From Rhynochetos jubatus (lineage: Eukaryota > Chordata > Aves > Eurypygiformes > Rhynochetidae): a stretch of 64,000 bases of DNA. Shown here piece by piece: positions 23,806 to 35,532 of the stretch (positions within the stretch are counted from its first letter, which is position 1; each line of letters begins with the position of its first letter). The position numbers were made by a program, and so were the translations under genes. The stretch covers positions 1,550,001 to 1,614,000 of the forward strand of contig CM050665.1 in NCBI GenBank assembly GCA_027574665.1, given 5' to 3'. The notes beneath the pieces are model-generated. The model saw only the letters and a program-made list of their open reading frames with translations, was not told the origin of the DNA and ran no database searches.

Positions 23806-26315
23806 GCCGCCTGCGCCCAAGCACGGATTTCAATCTCTTGCACGTTTGAGGGGCAAGTGGCTTCCAATAAAGCCCCAACACCAGGAGGAGGTAAATGCAT
23901 CCCTTCTTCCCATCCTACTTCCCAACGGAATTCTTACTGCTTTTTAAACCTAAGGGGTTTTAAGCTGTTCTGAGATATTCCGGGCTCTGACTCATGCCTG
24001 GAATACTCGTGAGCAATGCTGGGTGTGGAAGGAGGAACCGGAGGGGCGTGGGCCCCTCGGAGCGGTGGTCTGTAGCGCCCGTGTGCTCTTAAATCCTCGC
24101 TCAGCGTTTGGTTGTACTGCCAGATGCAAACCCCTGTAATCCTAGAAGCCCTGACTTGATGCAGCTTCTCACATCCAGTGGCTTCGGTACTGCTCGCATC
24201 TCACCTGCTTCCTAGAGCTAAATAATCACCGCGGGGAGAGAAGTCACAAGGCTGATGAGGGGATGGAGAGACGGGAGGAGTCGGGAGGGTGGCTGCAGGG
24301 AAGGGGATGTCGAGGAGGCACCTCCAGCATCCAGCTGGGGTGGAGAGGAAGGCGGCGCTGGATGAGCGGAGAGGCTGTAGAGATGCCCACACCCTGAGGT
24401 TACCTTTACTGCGTTCATTCTGAAACTGAGGAGGAAGTAGGGAACCGCTGGCTCTGTGGGGAGGAGGGTTTTAGTTGGTTGGGATGGCCCTGGAAATAGT
24501 GATTTGAGTACAGGGTTGGTGACAGCCTTAATTTTGAGGGCTCTGCTTGTTGCATCCGACTGTGCTTTTCTCCTGATGCATTTTCCTTTGTCCTGTTTCT
24601 GTAATTATCTTCATTTCAACCCTGCTCCGAGGATTATTGGGCAGTAGGAAGCCTCCTCATGCCTGCTCCTCCTTGGCAGAGGAATACCCATGCCCTCGAT
24701 TAAAGTGAAACTCCCCGAACGGTGACAGAAGAAATTAGATCTATATTCCTCAAAGACGCTCCCTCAGGCAAAGTTTCCCGACCCCCACCACGGCAGCACT
24801 GCCACCCTGCCCCTCGTGTTTGTTCTCAATATTCTCTTTGTTGCAGCCCCCTCTCTGCACGGCTCAGGGCTCCCGGGGAAGGCAGGGGTGGTTTGTGGGG
24901 GAAAATCCTCGTGCCCGCCTCCCGGGTGGGCACAGTGACCCATCCTGCTGCAGTCAGTGCCTGGTACAGGCAGTGTCAGTTCCAAAATTGGGGTGAGGAG
25001 CCAACTTTAATGGGCAGCACTTTACACTAAAAGACTGCTTCCCCAAGACAATAGTCTTTAGCAGAAGGAGATCCCTCTAAACGACTGATTTTTGAGTCGC
25101 TTGACCAATGGCTTAAGAACAGCGTTTATTCAATCTCTAGATGGTACAAGATCCCCAGGGCCCAACCACCGATAACAGCAACGAATAAAGGGTGGGAGAC
25201 GGGGCGTTCCCGTTGCACGCAGGCCTCTGCCCGCGCTCAGGTGCATGAATGCAGGGGGAAAAGATGGCTCGCGGGTCGTGTAGATGTGCAGGTTGCTGCT
25301 CACCGGCTTGGTGTGCGCCGGCTGGCCAGCATCCGTGCGTACCTTTCCGCAGCACAGGCATCCAGGGCATGTGTTGTCTATATCATAGATATATTTTTAT
25401 ATATATACAGCTGTCAGTGCAACAATGGCATTTTTTCAAGGAAGAAGCTCCCTCCCGAATCTGGCCCTTTTTGGTACCCGCAGCCATGACAGTAGCCACC
25501 GACTGCATCCATGAGCAGCTTTGTGCCCGAGCGCCGGCAGCAGCTGCCGGGTCCCAAAGGCTGCCTCCCCTTCCCGCGGTGCACCCTGCCAGTGTGAGCC
25601 GACACCGTTGGTGCCAGTCAGCTTGGAGGAGCACTGCTCCCCACACTTCCCACTCCCACCAGTCTGTCACCACTGCCGGGTGGCAGAATTACTGCCTCCT
25701 GCTCTCCGGCACATCCTGACACACAAAGAGCTGTGCTGCTGCTGCCAGCGCTCAGCTGCTCTGCGTATGCGAGAGGGAGGGTGCCTTGGAAAGGTCAGTG
25801 CGGGGAAGGAGGGCGATTCTGTCTCCTTCCTTTAGGGGCCGTATCCTGGCATCGCGGTGGATCCTTGTCCTGCCAGCTGATCCGTGTCCGGGGGTGCCGC
25901 AGCCAGCGAGGGTGCCCCACACGTGCGCATCAGGGAGGTTCCCAGGGCCGGTTAGAACCGTGTGCAGGTCCCAAGAGCTTCCTCTGCCTGTTCCCCACCT
26001 AGCGAAATCACCCCAAATTACAAAAATTGAATTTCTTGATTGGTTGTGACTCCGCTCCGGACTCTGGTTGTTGTTCCTGGCCCAATTTCCCTGGCAGCTT
26101 CAGCAGCGCAACAGCAGCAGCCGCCACTGCCCTGGCTACAGCAGGATCCTCCCTGGAGCACTGTTTAATTTATCCCCCACATCCCCCGTGCCCAAGGCAG
26201 CCCGGGGCTGGAGCACCCGCCACTCTGCCCCCTCCAACCGCATTAGCCCCGGGCCGCTCTCGTCACCCCTGTCACCCATCGCTGACGCTAACTCAACTTG
26301 CCTGCGCTGTTGTAG

Positions 26316-26471
26316 GGGGCAGATGGACTCTCGGAGCCCGAGGGCATCTCTCTGAAACGCGTGGCTGTGGTGGAAGATTTCTTTGACATCATCTACTCGA
26401 TGCATGTGGAGAGCTCGTCGGAGCCGGGCAAAGCACCCAAACATGCCGGGCAGAAGAAAACCTACCGAGCG
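26316..26471 (+). CDS. NOL4L: NOL4L coding exon 2 (residues 104-155)
   Basis: Acceptor TTGTAG and donor GCG|GTGAGA, phase 0 at both ends, 52 codons. It encodes GADGLSEPEG, then KRVAVVEDFFDIIYSMHVE and KHAGQKKTYRA, the most strongly conserved part of the NOL4 family N-terminal half. His133 and His146, with Cys175 and Cys178 of exon 3, form a His-His-Cys-Cys set like that of the H2C2 zinc-binding module of integrases. The short variable loop SSSEPGKAP between the histidines is longer than usual in integrases. The exon is required for the long isoform and is lost if translation begins at Met241. Confidence 0.93.
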
Positions 26472-28698
26472 GTGAGACTCCTCCGCGCGCCCCGGGCAGC
26501 GAGGGGACAGCGGGGCCGTGGGAGCGGGCATCCCACGCGGTTGGGAGGGCAGGTGGAAGCGGAGCCGCTGGCGCGAGGCAGAGGCGAAGGAGAGTCCCGT
26601 TCGCCTGTGCGGGCAGGCGTGAGGAGTTGGTTACAGGCAGAGCAGCTGTGCTCGGGAGATGGGCAGCCGGGCCGCGGCAGCAGCGCGACGGTACGGCCGG
26701 CTGGAGAGGAAGGACCAAGTGAATCGTACAGAGACAACTGTACGTGTCTGGAGGGGGGGAGGAGAGATGTTCAGTATGGCTGATGGGCGAGGGGATGTTT
26801 GCCCAGTCCCCTGCGCGCTCTGCTCCGTGCCATCTGCCTCCCTCAGCCGGAGGGAGATGTCTCGTGTGGGCCTTGAAGGGCAGGAGCAGCCAGAAAGGGG
26901 GCTGGAGGATGGCTGGAGCCCACCCCTCTGCCCCAGCCAGGGGGATGCTCTCTCCAGGCATTGGGCAGGCTTGCTCCATTACAAAATGGAGGTGGGCACC
27001 AGGCTGAGCCCGGTCAGGTGCTCCGTGGATGCTGAGAACCCGCTCCATCCATCCTGAAACCACTCTAGTTAGGTCAGGAATAATTTAGCTTGAAGTGTGC
27101 TCCTCCAGGGAGCTTGCCGTTTCTCCTGACTCTGCACAGCCCTTCGATGCAAACATTCGGGCTCTCCTTTTACAAGAAGAGCTGAATTTACTGTCCAAAC
27201 CCGAGCTATTCCCTTGAATCCTACAGCCCTGAGGACCAGGTCGCTTAGAGACAAGAAGTGGCTGGCTGGCAGCTGGAGTCTCTGGCGGATACATCATCGG
27301 GAGAGGCCTGTGCAGGCTGCCCCGTGCGCGGTGATGCCTGAGATTACGCAGGGCTTGGTGTGCTGCCGGAGCCGGCTCAGGGCTGGAGCCCTGCCCGCGT
27401 GTGTCTGCGGGTCCATCCCCGGCTGTTCATGCTGGCAGCGCCAGAGGGGCAGCCCAGTGCCCTGCAGCCCCCCCGGCCCACGTCAGGAGCCCGCAGGGAG
27501 CAGGGCTGTGCGCCCACCGCTCCCGGCAGCGCTCCGTGCTCATCTCCAGCCCCGGCGGCAGAGCGCGGGGGCACACGCTGACCCTCCGGCCGGCGGCGAG
27601 TGACCTCGTTATAGTCAGGGGGGGCCAAGCCCACCGGCACGACCACAGTTCAGAAACTTTCCGCTCATTTCCCCAGCAGACCACCCCGACCCTCCCCTAA
27701 TTCCTTCAATGCAGCTCTCTGGAGGACTAATCCGTGCCCTGCACAGCCTCGGGGGAGCAGGCTGGATCCGTCTGTTTTCCCAGGCCTGCTCCAGCAGTCA
27801 GAGCTTCACGCTCCACCCCTCCGTCTCCCTCCTGAGCTGAGATCATCACATTAGCAGTGTGTATCCCCTCCTGACCTGGCAGGAGCTGCTGGCTGGGCTG
27901 CCTGGCCCCCGCTCATGCTCCAGCTCCCCGGAGCCGGGTCGGGAAGGTGGATCGGGGCGTAGCGCGCCCCGCGCCGAGGCTCGGCTGCGCAAAGGGACGC
28001 TGCTGTTGGTCAGCTCGGGAGGCTGCGGTGTCCTCTGCCGTTTTTCTCCCTCTCCCTTTCCCCACCGTTTCTGATTAGAGGCACTGGAGAGTTTGCCCTT
28101 GTCCGTGACCTCCAGAGGGAGGCAATCAGAAAGGGAGTTTGGAAGGGAGATAACTCATCAAGGAAGCTGTCTGCTCTGCAGAGCATCAAATCAGCTGAGA
28201 AATAACAACTGTATCACTAAAATTAGCCGCATATTTGCAGCAGAGACTGTGGGCTTGCTGGAGGTAGAGGCAGGGGAGCTGGGCTCAGCCCCGCTGGCAG
28301 CACGCAGGGGCAGTTCCCCCGCCTGTGCCACCAGACTGCGTTTGCCACCAGCAGTTTTCCAGCCCCCAATTTCAGCGTTTCTGTGGGATTCCCTAGCGCT
28401 TGTGCATTGATAAATCTCGCGCAGAGGCAAAGGCTGAGCTGGGCGGGCGCTCGGTCGCAACACAGCTCGATGGGGCTGGAGCTAAATGGGAGAATCCCAG
28501 GAGGACCAGGCGCAGCATCCTCCATTTGAAGGGCTGGGATGAGGTCCCTGCCTGAACTTTCCACCCAGCCGGCATTAGCCTGCATGCAAAACCTCGGGCT
28601 CTGCTGCCGCGCAGTGGAGACACACGCTGCTCCCTCCCCACGCAGCACCGGGTCACGGGCTCCGGCAGCAGCCCCCTGCCCTTCTACGACATTATTTT

Positions 28699-28785
28699 GC
28701 AGGATCGTAGACTCTTTTAGGTTGGAAAAGACCTTCGAAATCATCGAGTCCCATCGTTAATCCCAAGCTTAAGCATCACTCTTTC
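28699..28785 (-). mobile_element. CR1 3'-end fragment
   Basis: The plus strand shows GGATCGTAGACTCTTTTAGG then TTGGAAAAGACC and ATCATCGAGTCC, the reverse complement of an avian CR1 3' end. The copy is short and diverged and lies in intron 2. Confidence 0.8.
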
Positions 28786-28940
28786 CTATTGGGTACAAAA
28801 CCGCTTTGAATTTAGGTATTTTTAATTTTTGTTAACAAAATAAGATGGGAGGGTGATGCCCTCTGGCCAGAGAAGGGGGATCGGGACACTCAGGGCTGCC
28901 CCTCGCCCGTCACCAGCGTCGCTCACGAGGTGCCTGGTCG

Positions 28941-29078
28941 CAGCCCTGCTTCCCGTTATGAGCCCCGCTTCTGCCGGGCTCCCAGCCCCAAGGACTGGCA
29001 CGAACAATTGAATTTCTGTCTGCGTTATGACCCCACTTGTAAGTGCTGTGACCCCTGCGGGGGTCACGGCCCCTGGTT
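28941..29078. repeat. Dispersed element, copy A
   Basis: Aligns along about 135 bp with 42918-43053 in the same orientation; I judge roughly three quarters of bases to match. Shared blocks include CTTCTGCC, CTGGCAC(G/A)AACAATTG, ATTTCTGTC and ATGACCCCACTTGTAA. It ends with the hairpin TGACCCC-TGCG-GGGGTCA at 29049-29066, whose arms are also perfect in copy B. The following GGTTTGGGAACCGC resembles ends of hAT (MER5/Charlie-like) elements, but I cannot assign a family with certainty. Confidence 0.7.
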
Positions 29079-29212
29079 TGGGAACCGCCGCGCTAAGACC
29101 GGTCACTTAGACCAAACAGGATGGCTGATTAACAGTAGGAACCAACCCCAAAGTAAGAAGTGGGCTCTCCACCTCTTAATGCCTTCCAATTAAGACCAGA
29201 TGTCTTCCAGGA

Positions 29213-29315
29213 AGATGGTTTAGGCGAACCACAGGCTGCTGGGTGAAGTTCCCCGGCTTGTGCTACGCAGAAGGTCAGACCCCGTGATTTGATGGTCTCT
29301 TACGGCCTTAAAGGA
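29213..29315 (+). mobile_element. Old CR1/L3-like 3' tail
   Basis: The stretch with GCAGAAGGTCAGACC, GATTTGATGGTC and TTACGGCCTTAA resembles the 3' end of older amniote CR1-type elements (AGGAGGTCAGACT...GGTCCCTTCTGGCCTTAA). Orientation is +. It is diverged and the family is uncertain. Confidence 0.5.
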
Positions 29316-29554
29316 AGCTACATTGAAAGTGCCTCCTTCCTTCTCCAAATAACCTAGTCTTCATCTTTAGAAATACTGTAAAATTGCTGCTGGCAGGGAT
29401 TAATTGGAATAACAGGGCTCTGACAGCCAGGCGCCTTCTGTGGGTGCTACGTATGGCGTTTAACTTCAGGCACCCGTGTTTTAAGTATTTCTCCTTCGCT
29501 TTTCCCCCTCTGTGAAATACAAACATCCCACCAAGGATCAGGAGACTTATTTCA

Positions 29555-29725
29555 TTACTGTTTGTAAAAATGTTTTCAATTCCCAAGACAAAATATGTCG
29601 TAGAAGTGCAAAGTGTTATTAACAGTAATTGATTGTCATTGTGGGGAAAAGTGACCTGCCCTCACAAAAGATTAATGGATTCTTCAGGTTACTGGTGTGA
29701 TGGTAATTAACAATGCAAACAGAGC
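29555..29725. promoter_or_regulatory. AT-rich homeodomain/POU motif cluster
   Basis: A low-GC block in a GC-rich intron with GTAATTGATTGTCATTG, ATTAATGG, GGTAATTAAC and ACAATGCAAAC close together. Such blocks in vertebrate introns are often conserved non-coding enhancers, but conservation cannot be seen here. Confidence 0.25.
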
Positions 29726-30078
29726 TGACGAGCCCTTACCTTCCCACCCCATTCTTAGCTTCCTAGTTTCACCCTTCCCGGACTTCGAGGGGGAATGGGA
29801 AGGAGTTTCTGGGAAGGAGTGGCTACGCAGGGAGTCCGAAGGTCTGTTTGCATCGCACGGCCGTTCTGACACACCAATTACCCTCCCAAAATGTTCCTCC
29901 ATCGACGGCTGCTGCAGAGGGAGGGGTTCAGGGGTCGCGGGACCTGGTGGAAGGGGCCAGTGCGCTGCTGTGAGTGGTTGATGCTCCTGGCGAGGTGGAG
30001 GGTGTCCGAGGTGTCCCGTGCCCTCCGTGAGGCATCCTCCCTTGCCCAGGGCATACAGCCGTCTCGTCCTTTCCCCAG

Positions 30079-30190
30079 ATTGCGGAGACCTACGCTTTCC
30101 TCCCGCGAGAAGCTGTGACCAGGTTCCTGATGAGTTGCACCGAGTGCCAGAAGAGGATGCATTTCAACTCCAACGGGCTGGAGCCCAAAG
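30079..30190 (+). CDS. NOL4L: NOL4L coding exon 3 (residues 156-192 and first base of 193)
   Basis: Acceptor CCCCAG and donor AAAG|GTAAGC; 112 bases, entering in phase 0 and leaving after one base. It encodes IAETYAFLPREAVTRFLMSC then TECQKRMHFNSNGLEPK. Cys175-Thr-Glu-Cys178 supplies the Cys pair of the His-His-Cys-Cys set begun in exon 2; there are 28 residues between His146 and Cys175, within the range of integrase H2C2 modules. The open G joins AG of exon 4 to give Glu193. Spelling agrees closely with the NOL4 family throughout. Confidence 0.95.
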
Positions 30191-33100
30191 GTAAGCGCAA
30201 ATGCATCCCGCCAGGAGAGCTGACACGGCATTTCGCGCCGGCGTGGTACCACCCGTAGCTGTCAGGACGCTGCCCCGTCCGTGAGATACTTCTTCACCTA
30301 GTGGTTTTCCCAACCTGTCTGGTTTTCAGGCACCTTTGTCGCCAAGCTGAAGGCATGGCTGAAATGGGGTTTGTCTGACGCTGCGCGCAGCTTAGAGCGG
30401 CAGCAGTTCAGCTTGCTTTCCGAGCTTCCCCCGTGCAACCGCACGAGGTGCGGGTCAGAAATATTGCCGATGCGTCTGCAGTCGACCCATCGTCGTGCGC
30501 GGGTTGAAACTTTGATTTCTGAAAAAAGGTGACCTGAAGTTTTTAATTTTGTAATGAAAGTCACTAAATACGTCTGAATAACTGATAAAGCGGTTTGCAG
30601 TGATTAATAGCTATGCGGCTCAAGAGCCTATTTTTGATCAAGGAAAGTGTTTTGGCAATCGGAGTTTATCGTGCCTGCGTACCCAGCCGGCCAGCGTGGC
30701 CGCTGGGGGGGTGCTCACTGTGGTTCTTCTGTAAACAGAACCAACCTGCAGCTCCTGGGCCGGAAAGGTGGAAGCAGTGCGTAAGATGGGACCGGGTTTT
30801 CTTCCGGAGTGAATGGTTAAAGCTGAAGTTTGCAGGGGTTTTTTTCCGAATTACAACCTTGTTCTCATGATCAAGTGCAGAGGATCAAAGCGACTCGGAG
30901 AGGTTTCACCCAACCAAATTGCTTCTTTAGCAAAACATCAGCAAACTGCAGAGAGTGGGTCCATTTCAGAGCCGTTAAGGCGAACAGGCTCGTTTGGCTG
31001 CTCTTGTCAAGCAGAGAAACGGAATTAAATGAGCAAAGGACCCAACAATAGATAATTTCTAGTATTAAATACCGATTTTCAGCTGTTTACTGCTAGGAGC
31101 GGAGCTACGGACAGCCCAGAGGTTCCGTTTAAGTGGATTATGTGTGCCAGCTATCCAAAGCTAGGGACTGAAATGCTTTGTACTCGCTGTATTTTTTAGA
31201 AACTCTCCCAAATAATCCTGTGTGACATTTATTAGCCTAAACTCCATTATTGCGGCACTTCCCACTCTGCCAGCCAGGGGCCCGATCCCTCTTTCCAATT
31301 AGGTCAAGAGCAGTTTTAGCCCTTGGCCTCACTGGGAGCAACCCCGACGGTTACACTGACTGTGCCGCATCCATCACCAGCACCGTTCCACGCCGTGGGC
31401 TCAGTGGATGGGCAGGGCGATGGGATGAGGCAGGCCAACAGGGGTGTTGCCCGTTGGTTTGGCCCAAACGAGGACACTTTACTGAATGCCTGGCACTAGC
31501 CGAGCTGTCCACCCTGGAGCTCGGGGTCCCTCCTCAGGAGGCAGCTGAGGGAAAGGGTCAGTGTTTTTCAGGACTCCCTCCTGCCCACCCACCATCCCTG
31601 TGTCTCCCCACTGTCCCCATGCCTCCCCAGTGACACGGCATTGTCCCGGCTCAGAGAACACCAGGTGCCGAGTATCCTTCCCAGAGCTGTCCTGGGTATG
31701 GAGAGTCCTGCTCCATATCCACCAGGCAGGGAAGGGCAGAAGTGCCTTTCTGCTCTGAATAGTACCTAAATAGTGACCAACTACCTGTGAAAATGCACAG
31801 AGCAGATTAGATAAGGTAACTTTTACTGGGGAAGTGTCTGATATCACTAATACGTAGTCAGGAATTTAGGAGGAGCAAATCACCTAGAGAAACATTGGGG
31901 CCATAGAAGAATTCCCCAGGTGTATGCGCACGCGTACACGTGCACGAGCCTATGCAGGTAAAGTTTAGCTCAGTAGAAAGAAAAAATCTGAGTAATTCCC
32001 ATCTCTTCTGCCTCCTCTTGTCCGTTAAACAAATCTCAACGTATTGTGATAACAGAAATCCCTAATTAAACATATCTGACATCAAACCCTGCAGGGCATC
32101 CACATAATTCATAAAAGCAAATTGTCTTGCTCATGGGAAACTTTGAACATCACTGGACTTCCCTGCGATCTCTTTACACTGTCATTAAATTAGGACTAAT
32201 TCCAGTGGAGTTATACAAGTGTGGAATTAGGATCAAAACCGTTTTCCTTTAAACCATTCTGCCTTTCCATCTCTATGTCCGACACATGGGGCATGTGATG
32301 TAGATAACTTTTTGAAAACAGAGCTGAAGGATTCCAGTAGCCCCCTCTTGTGACGTAGGACATGAGGATTGTTCCCGTGGAGTCCCCCAGGCCTTTGAAA
32401 ACAAAGGTTTCCTTTCTTTTCCAGTGAGCTTAAAAAAGAAAAAAGGTTTTGGTTTCTTAGGCTCAAGCTCTTATCTGTTGCTGTTGCACAAATTCACATT
32501 AAATTTGTGGCTGCTAATGGGATTATTCCAGATTTACATCGGGATGGTTTCAGGCAGAGTCTGAGCACCAAAGATCATCTACCTCCCTCTTCCTCCCCAT
32601 GTGAGGGTGCTGAGCTGCTTCTGTTGAGCCTCGGCTGCTGCACTGAACTGTTGGGCGGAGGGTGGCCGGAGAGCAGCGTGCCATCCTCTGGCATCCGAAA
32701 GACTCACCTCGTCCTGCCTGGGCTTCAAGGAAAGAGCAGCTCCACCTCTGTTCCTCTCAGCAGATGCTTCCCTAAACTCTTCTCAAAGACCCCAGCCGGC
32801 CTGGGTGGGCAGCACTTTGTTCCTGGGAGCTCTTTCCCCTTGACCACAGAACCGGACCGCGGGAAGCACCGCCCGCACTGGGATGAAGCATCTCCTCATT
32901 CCAATATAACATCCTTGCACAGCAGGATAATGGCTTACTTTGGGTGCTTGATATACAGAGACGTAGAAGTGCTCTTAATTAATCTGTAGGTTGAAGCCTG
33001 CCAGAGACCTCCGGCATACAGCCATGAGAAAAGAGGGAAGGAATTATTTCATAAGGTTCCTTAAAGCTTTGCACCTTCATATTTGAGTGAGCTGATGGCC

Positions 33101-34492
33101 TGAGCTCTGGCCGCCCTTTCCTGCACCCACAGCCAGGAATGCTTCAGCTGCCCAGGGATGAAGCAGGTGGACCTGGAAAAAACTCACCATGGACCCAGTT
33201 AGCATCTCGATACAGAAGATTTGCAAAAGCCTACGTGATGTTTAAGGCAGTTACGGACAGGTTTTGGGTCAGGTCATTTCTTCGTCACGACAGTTTGGGT
33301 ATTTCCGGAGGTGCGAAGCGTCTCCGAGCTGCTGAGTTGCGCTGGGGTTTTTGGATATTCAGCATTTCTGAAAAGCAGGCCCGTTACATTTGGGTTGATG
33401 TCAGGCATTCTGGGAAGGTTCTTTTTCAAGGGGCTCTGTCAGGTGCCCGTGAAACCAGTGACCCCAGGAAGCGCAAGCCAGTCAGGGGCAGGCAGAGGCA
33501 GGAATGGAAACCTCCCATCATCAACTCCTGGGAATCCTTCTTCCCCGCCCCTTGTTGCTTAAGCCCACTTTCCAGCAGACACCACACATCCCTTCCCAGC
33601 GTGCTGGAAGGCTGGATTAATTCTCCACGCTTGCATCTGCCCGTACCGGGGGCAAAGAGATCTTCCTTTCGGCCCGCAGCTATCCCCGTGGGACACGGCA
33701 GCTGCCCTCTCCAACGCACCCATAGCGCGAGCCCGTAAATGCGGTGCTAGAACAGGTAGTTCTTCGTGTCCTATGTGGATTGCTCGCGAGCTCCACCACG
33801 GTGATGGCAGAGCTGACAAGTCTTTGAGAATTCAGGGAAGTCCTTGGGGATTCGCTGTAGGGGGAGCCCCCTGGTCTGGCAGATGAACCGACCTGCGAGA
33901 GCGGTCTGAATCTAGAGCCATCTCTGGAGCTCAGTGTGATGCAGCCAGAGAAATCAACGGGAACAAGCTAAATTAAAGATCTTTAAAATGAAGTTTGTGT
34001 TTTAATGAGGGTGTTAAAAATAATCTTCATCACCAGAGAGAGGTGCTTAATAAGTTGCCTTAACGTTAACTCCTACCTGAGGGAATCCCGGCAAAGTCGG
34101 CGAGGCTTTGCAACGCTGAAGCAAGCTGCAGATATGTTGGTGTTCATCAGCCTCTGCCCCGGTCCCATCTGCACAGAAGCGCTTCCCAGGCGTCAGCAAG
34201 ACTCGGTTTCTTCCTCTGCTGCATTCTGGTTGGGTAGATTGAAAAATGATAGATATGATGTGGAGTCTCTTCCGCAGGTGACGGCAAAGGTGTTTTTTTT
34301 CCTTCCCAAAACATCTGGTCTGTAATTATGTTCTTGGTGGGGTCGTGTTCTTACAGGAACCTCAGCTCAGCGGGCACCGGCTCTCCCTAGGGATTTGAAG
34401 TGCTTCTAAATACCTGTGTTTAACGATTATGAGAACACATCATCGCCTTGTGCTTCCCCGTATCTAAATGAAGCTTTTCCTCTGTTCCTCAG
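30191..34492 (+). other. NOL4L: NOL4L intron 3
   Basis: A 4.3-kb intron from GTAAGC to an acceptor CTCAG. GC is lower than elsewhere. It holds a 26-base alternating purine-pyrimidine stretch at 31921 and an AT-rich block with several TAAT motifs at about 32040-32220. An open frame of 199 codons at 33139-33738 has no recognisable domain and is not called. Confidence 0.85.
31921..31946. other. Alternating purine-pyrimidine tract (Z-DNA-prone)
   Basis: From TGTATGCGCACGCGTACACG through TGCACG every step alternates pyrimidine and purine for 26 bases. Such tracts can adopt Z-DNA under negative supercoiling. It is in intron 3. Confidence 0.6.
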
Positions 34493-34602
34493 AGAGCGAA
34501 CCACCTTCCTCGCTGGTGTCGGGGATCATTGACTACAACATGCCCCTCACCTCCACTTACCTGAAGCAAATGAAGCTGCGGGTGATGAACTCGCAGGAGC
34601 AG
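34493..34602 (+). CDS. NOL4L: NOL4L coding exon 4 (residues 193-229)
   Basis: Acceptor CTCAG|AGAGCG and donor CAG|GTGAGT; 110 bases, completing codon 193 and ending in phase 0. It encodes [20 protein letters not shown] then [16 protein letters not shown]. The IDYNMP...YLKQMK block is shared with NOL4 and follows directly on the H2C2-like module. It closes the N-terminal half that would be missing from a Met241-initiated form. The donor is a strong consensus. Confidence 0.95.
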
Positions 34603-35320
34603 GTGAGTCGCGCTGCGGGCGCGGGGCAATGCGGGGCGCGGGGCGGGTTTCTGCCCTGCTGAACGGGCGAGGGGGGCGACTGGTGCCGGGCACGTTGGGT
34701 TTTGGAGAGGGATTTTGGAACGGGCCGGTTTGCCTGGGCTCTGAGGAAGTACGGTGAGCGCTGGTGCGTGGAAGTTGGGAGGGCCGCGCGCCTCTCGTCT
34801 GGCTCAGGGAGATGGGGTCGGTGCAGTTATTGCTTGCAACAGCCTGCTCGTCCTTTAGATGTGCAAGGACTTGTCTTAAATATGGCAAATGGGAATTTGT
34901 TCCTTCACCTCCTAACTACCTGGGAGCTTTAGCAGGCGGGGTCTGAAACCCAGACCTTGCTTCCCTTGCTCCGGTGCTCTCCTAAACTGATTGTCACCTT
35001 GAGGAAGTTCAGCCGCAGCCACTCCGCTCTCGTGTCAAAGTGGGAGAAGGCTGGGTTGTTCGATGAGAGCGTGAATCCGCTGGATTTTGATTTGGGAATG
35101 GATGGGGCAAGCTGCCACAGGATTATACCCAGGCTGTGCAATTTTCTGAAGTTCTGCAGCTGCAGAATTAGCTATGGGAACCTCTGTGCACCATGGAAAC
35201 AGTCTATAAAAAGAAAAGTATGTTTTACTTGCTCCCCACAATCTGCACTGGAAGCCAGTGCTGGATTTTCTTTCCAGCACACTGAAACCTGAATCTGGTC
35301 TCATACGTTACTGCCTGTTG

Positions 35321-35532
35321 CAGGAAGGAGTTCTGCCCAGAGAGGGTGGGGGGCACTGGGACAGGTTGCCCAGAGAAGCTGTGGATGCCCCATCCCTGGG
35401 AGTGCCCAAGGCCAGGCTGGATGAGGCTGGGAGCACCCTGGGCTATGGAAGGTGACCCTGCCCGTGGCGGGGGGTGGCACTGTGGGGTCTTTGAGGTCCC
35501 TTCCCACCCAAACCAGCCTGTGATTCTCTGAA
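35321..35532 (+). mobile_element. CR1 LINE, 5'-truncated
   Basis: A clear avian CR1 3' part in sense orientation: AGGAGTTCTGCCCAGAGAGG, ACAGGTTGCCCAGAGAAGCT, GATGCCCCATCCCTGGGAGT, CAAGGCCAGGCTGGATGAGG and the terminal CCAGCCTGTGATTCTCTG. About 210 bp remain; there is no intact coding sequence. Confidence 0.93.

Larger units (their letters stand above)
9444..26315 (+). other. NOL4L: NOL4L intron 1
   Basis: A 16.9-kb intron from donor GTTAGT to an acceptor ending TTGTAG. Its first 1.3 kb belong to the promoter CpG island. It holds a 17-base T run at 10984, paired small hairpins at 14237-14279, a CR1 fragment near 15.34 kb, and a second CpG island with a TATA box at 22.4-23.6 kb. Frames of up to about 280 codons near 19.3-20.3 kb overlap on both strands and show no family likeness. 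I see no other exon in it with support. Confidence 0.8.
26472..30078 (+). other. NOL4L: NOL4L intron 2
   Basis: A 3.6-kb intron. It contains a CR1 tail near 28.7 kb, one copy of an unrecognised dispersed element with a TGACCCC hairpin (28941-29078), an older CR1-like tail (29213-29315), and an AT-rich block with many homeodomain-type motifs at 29555-29725. No exon is apparent. Confidence 0.85.

Noticed and set aside
27430-27445. CTCF-like CGCCAGAGGGGCAG
   Set aside because: Has one base too many in the G run compared with the CTCF core.
33139-33738. 199-codon + frame in intron 3
   Set aside because: No recognisable sequence and no promoter or splice context; within the expected range for chance frames here.
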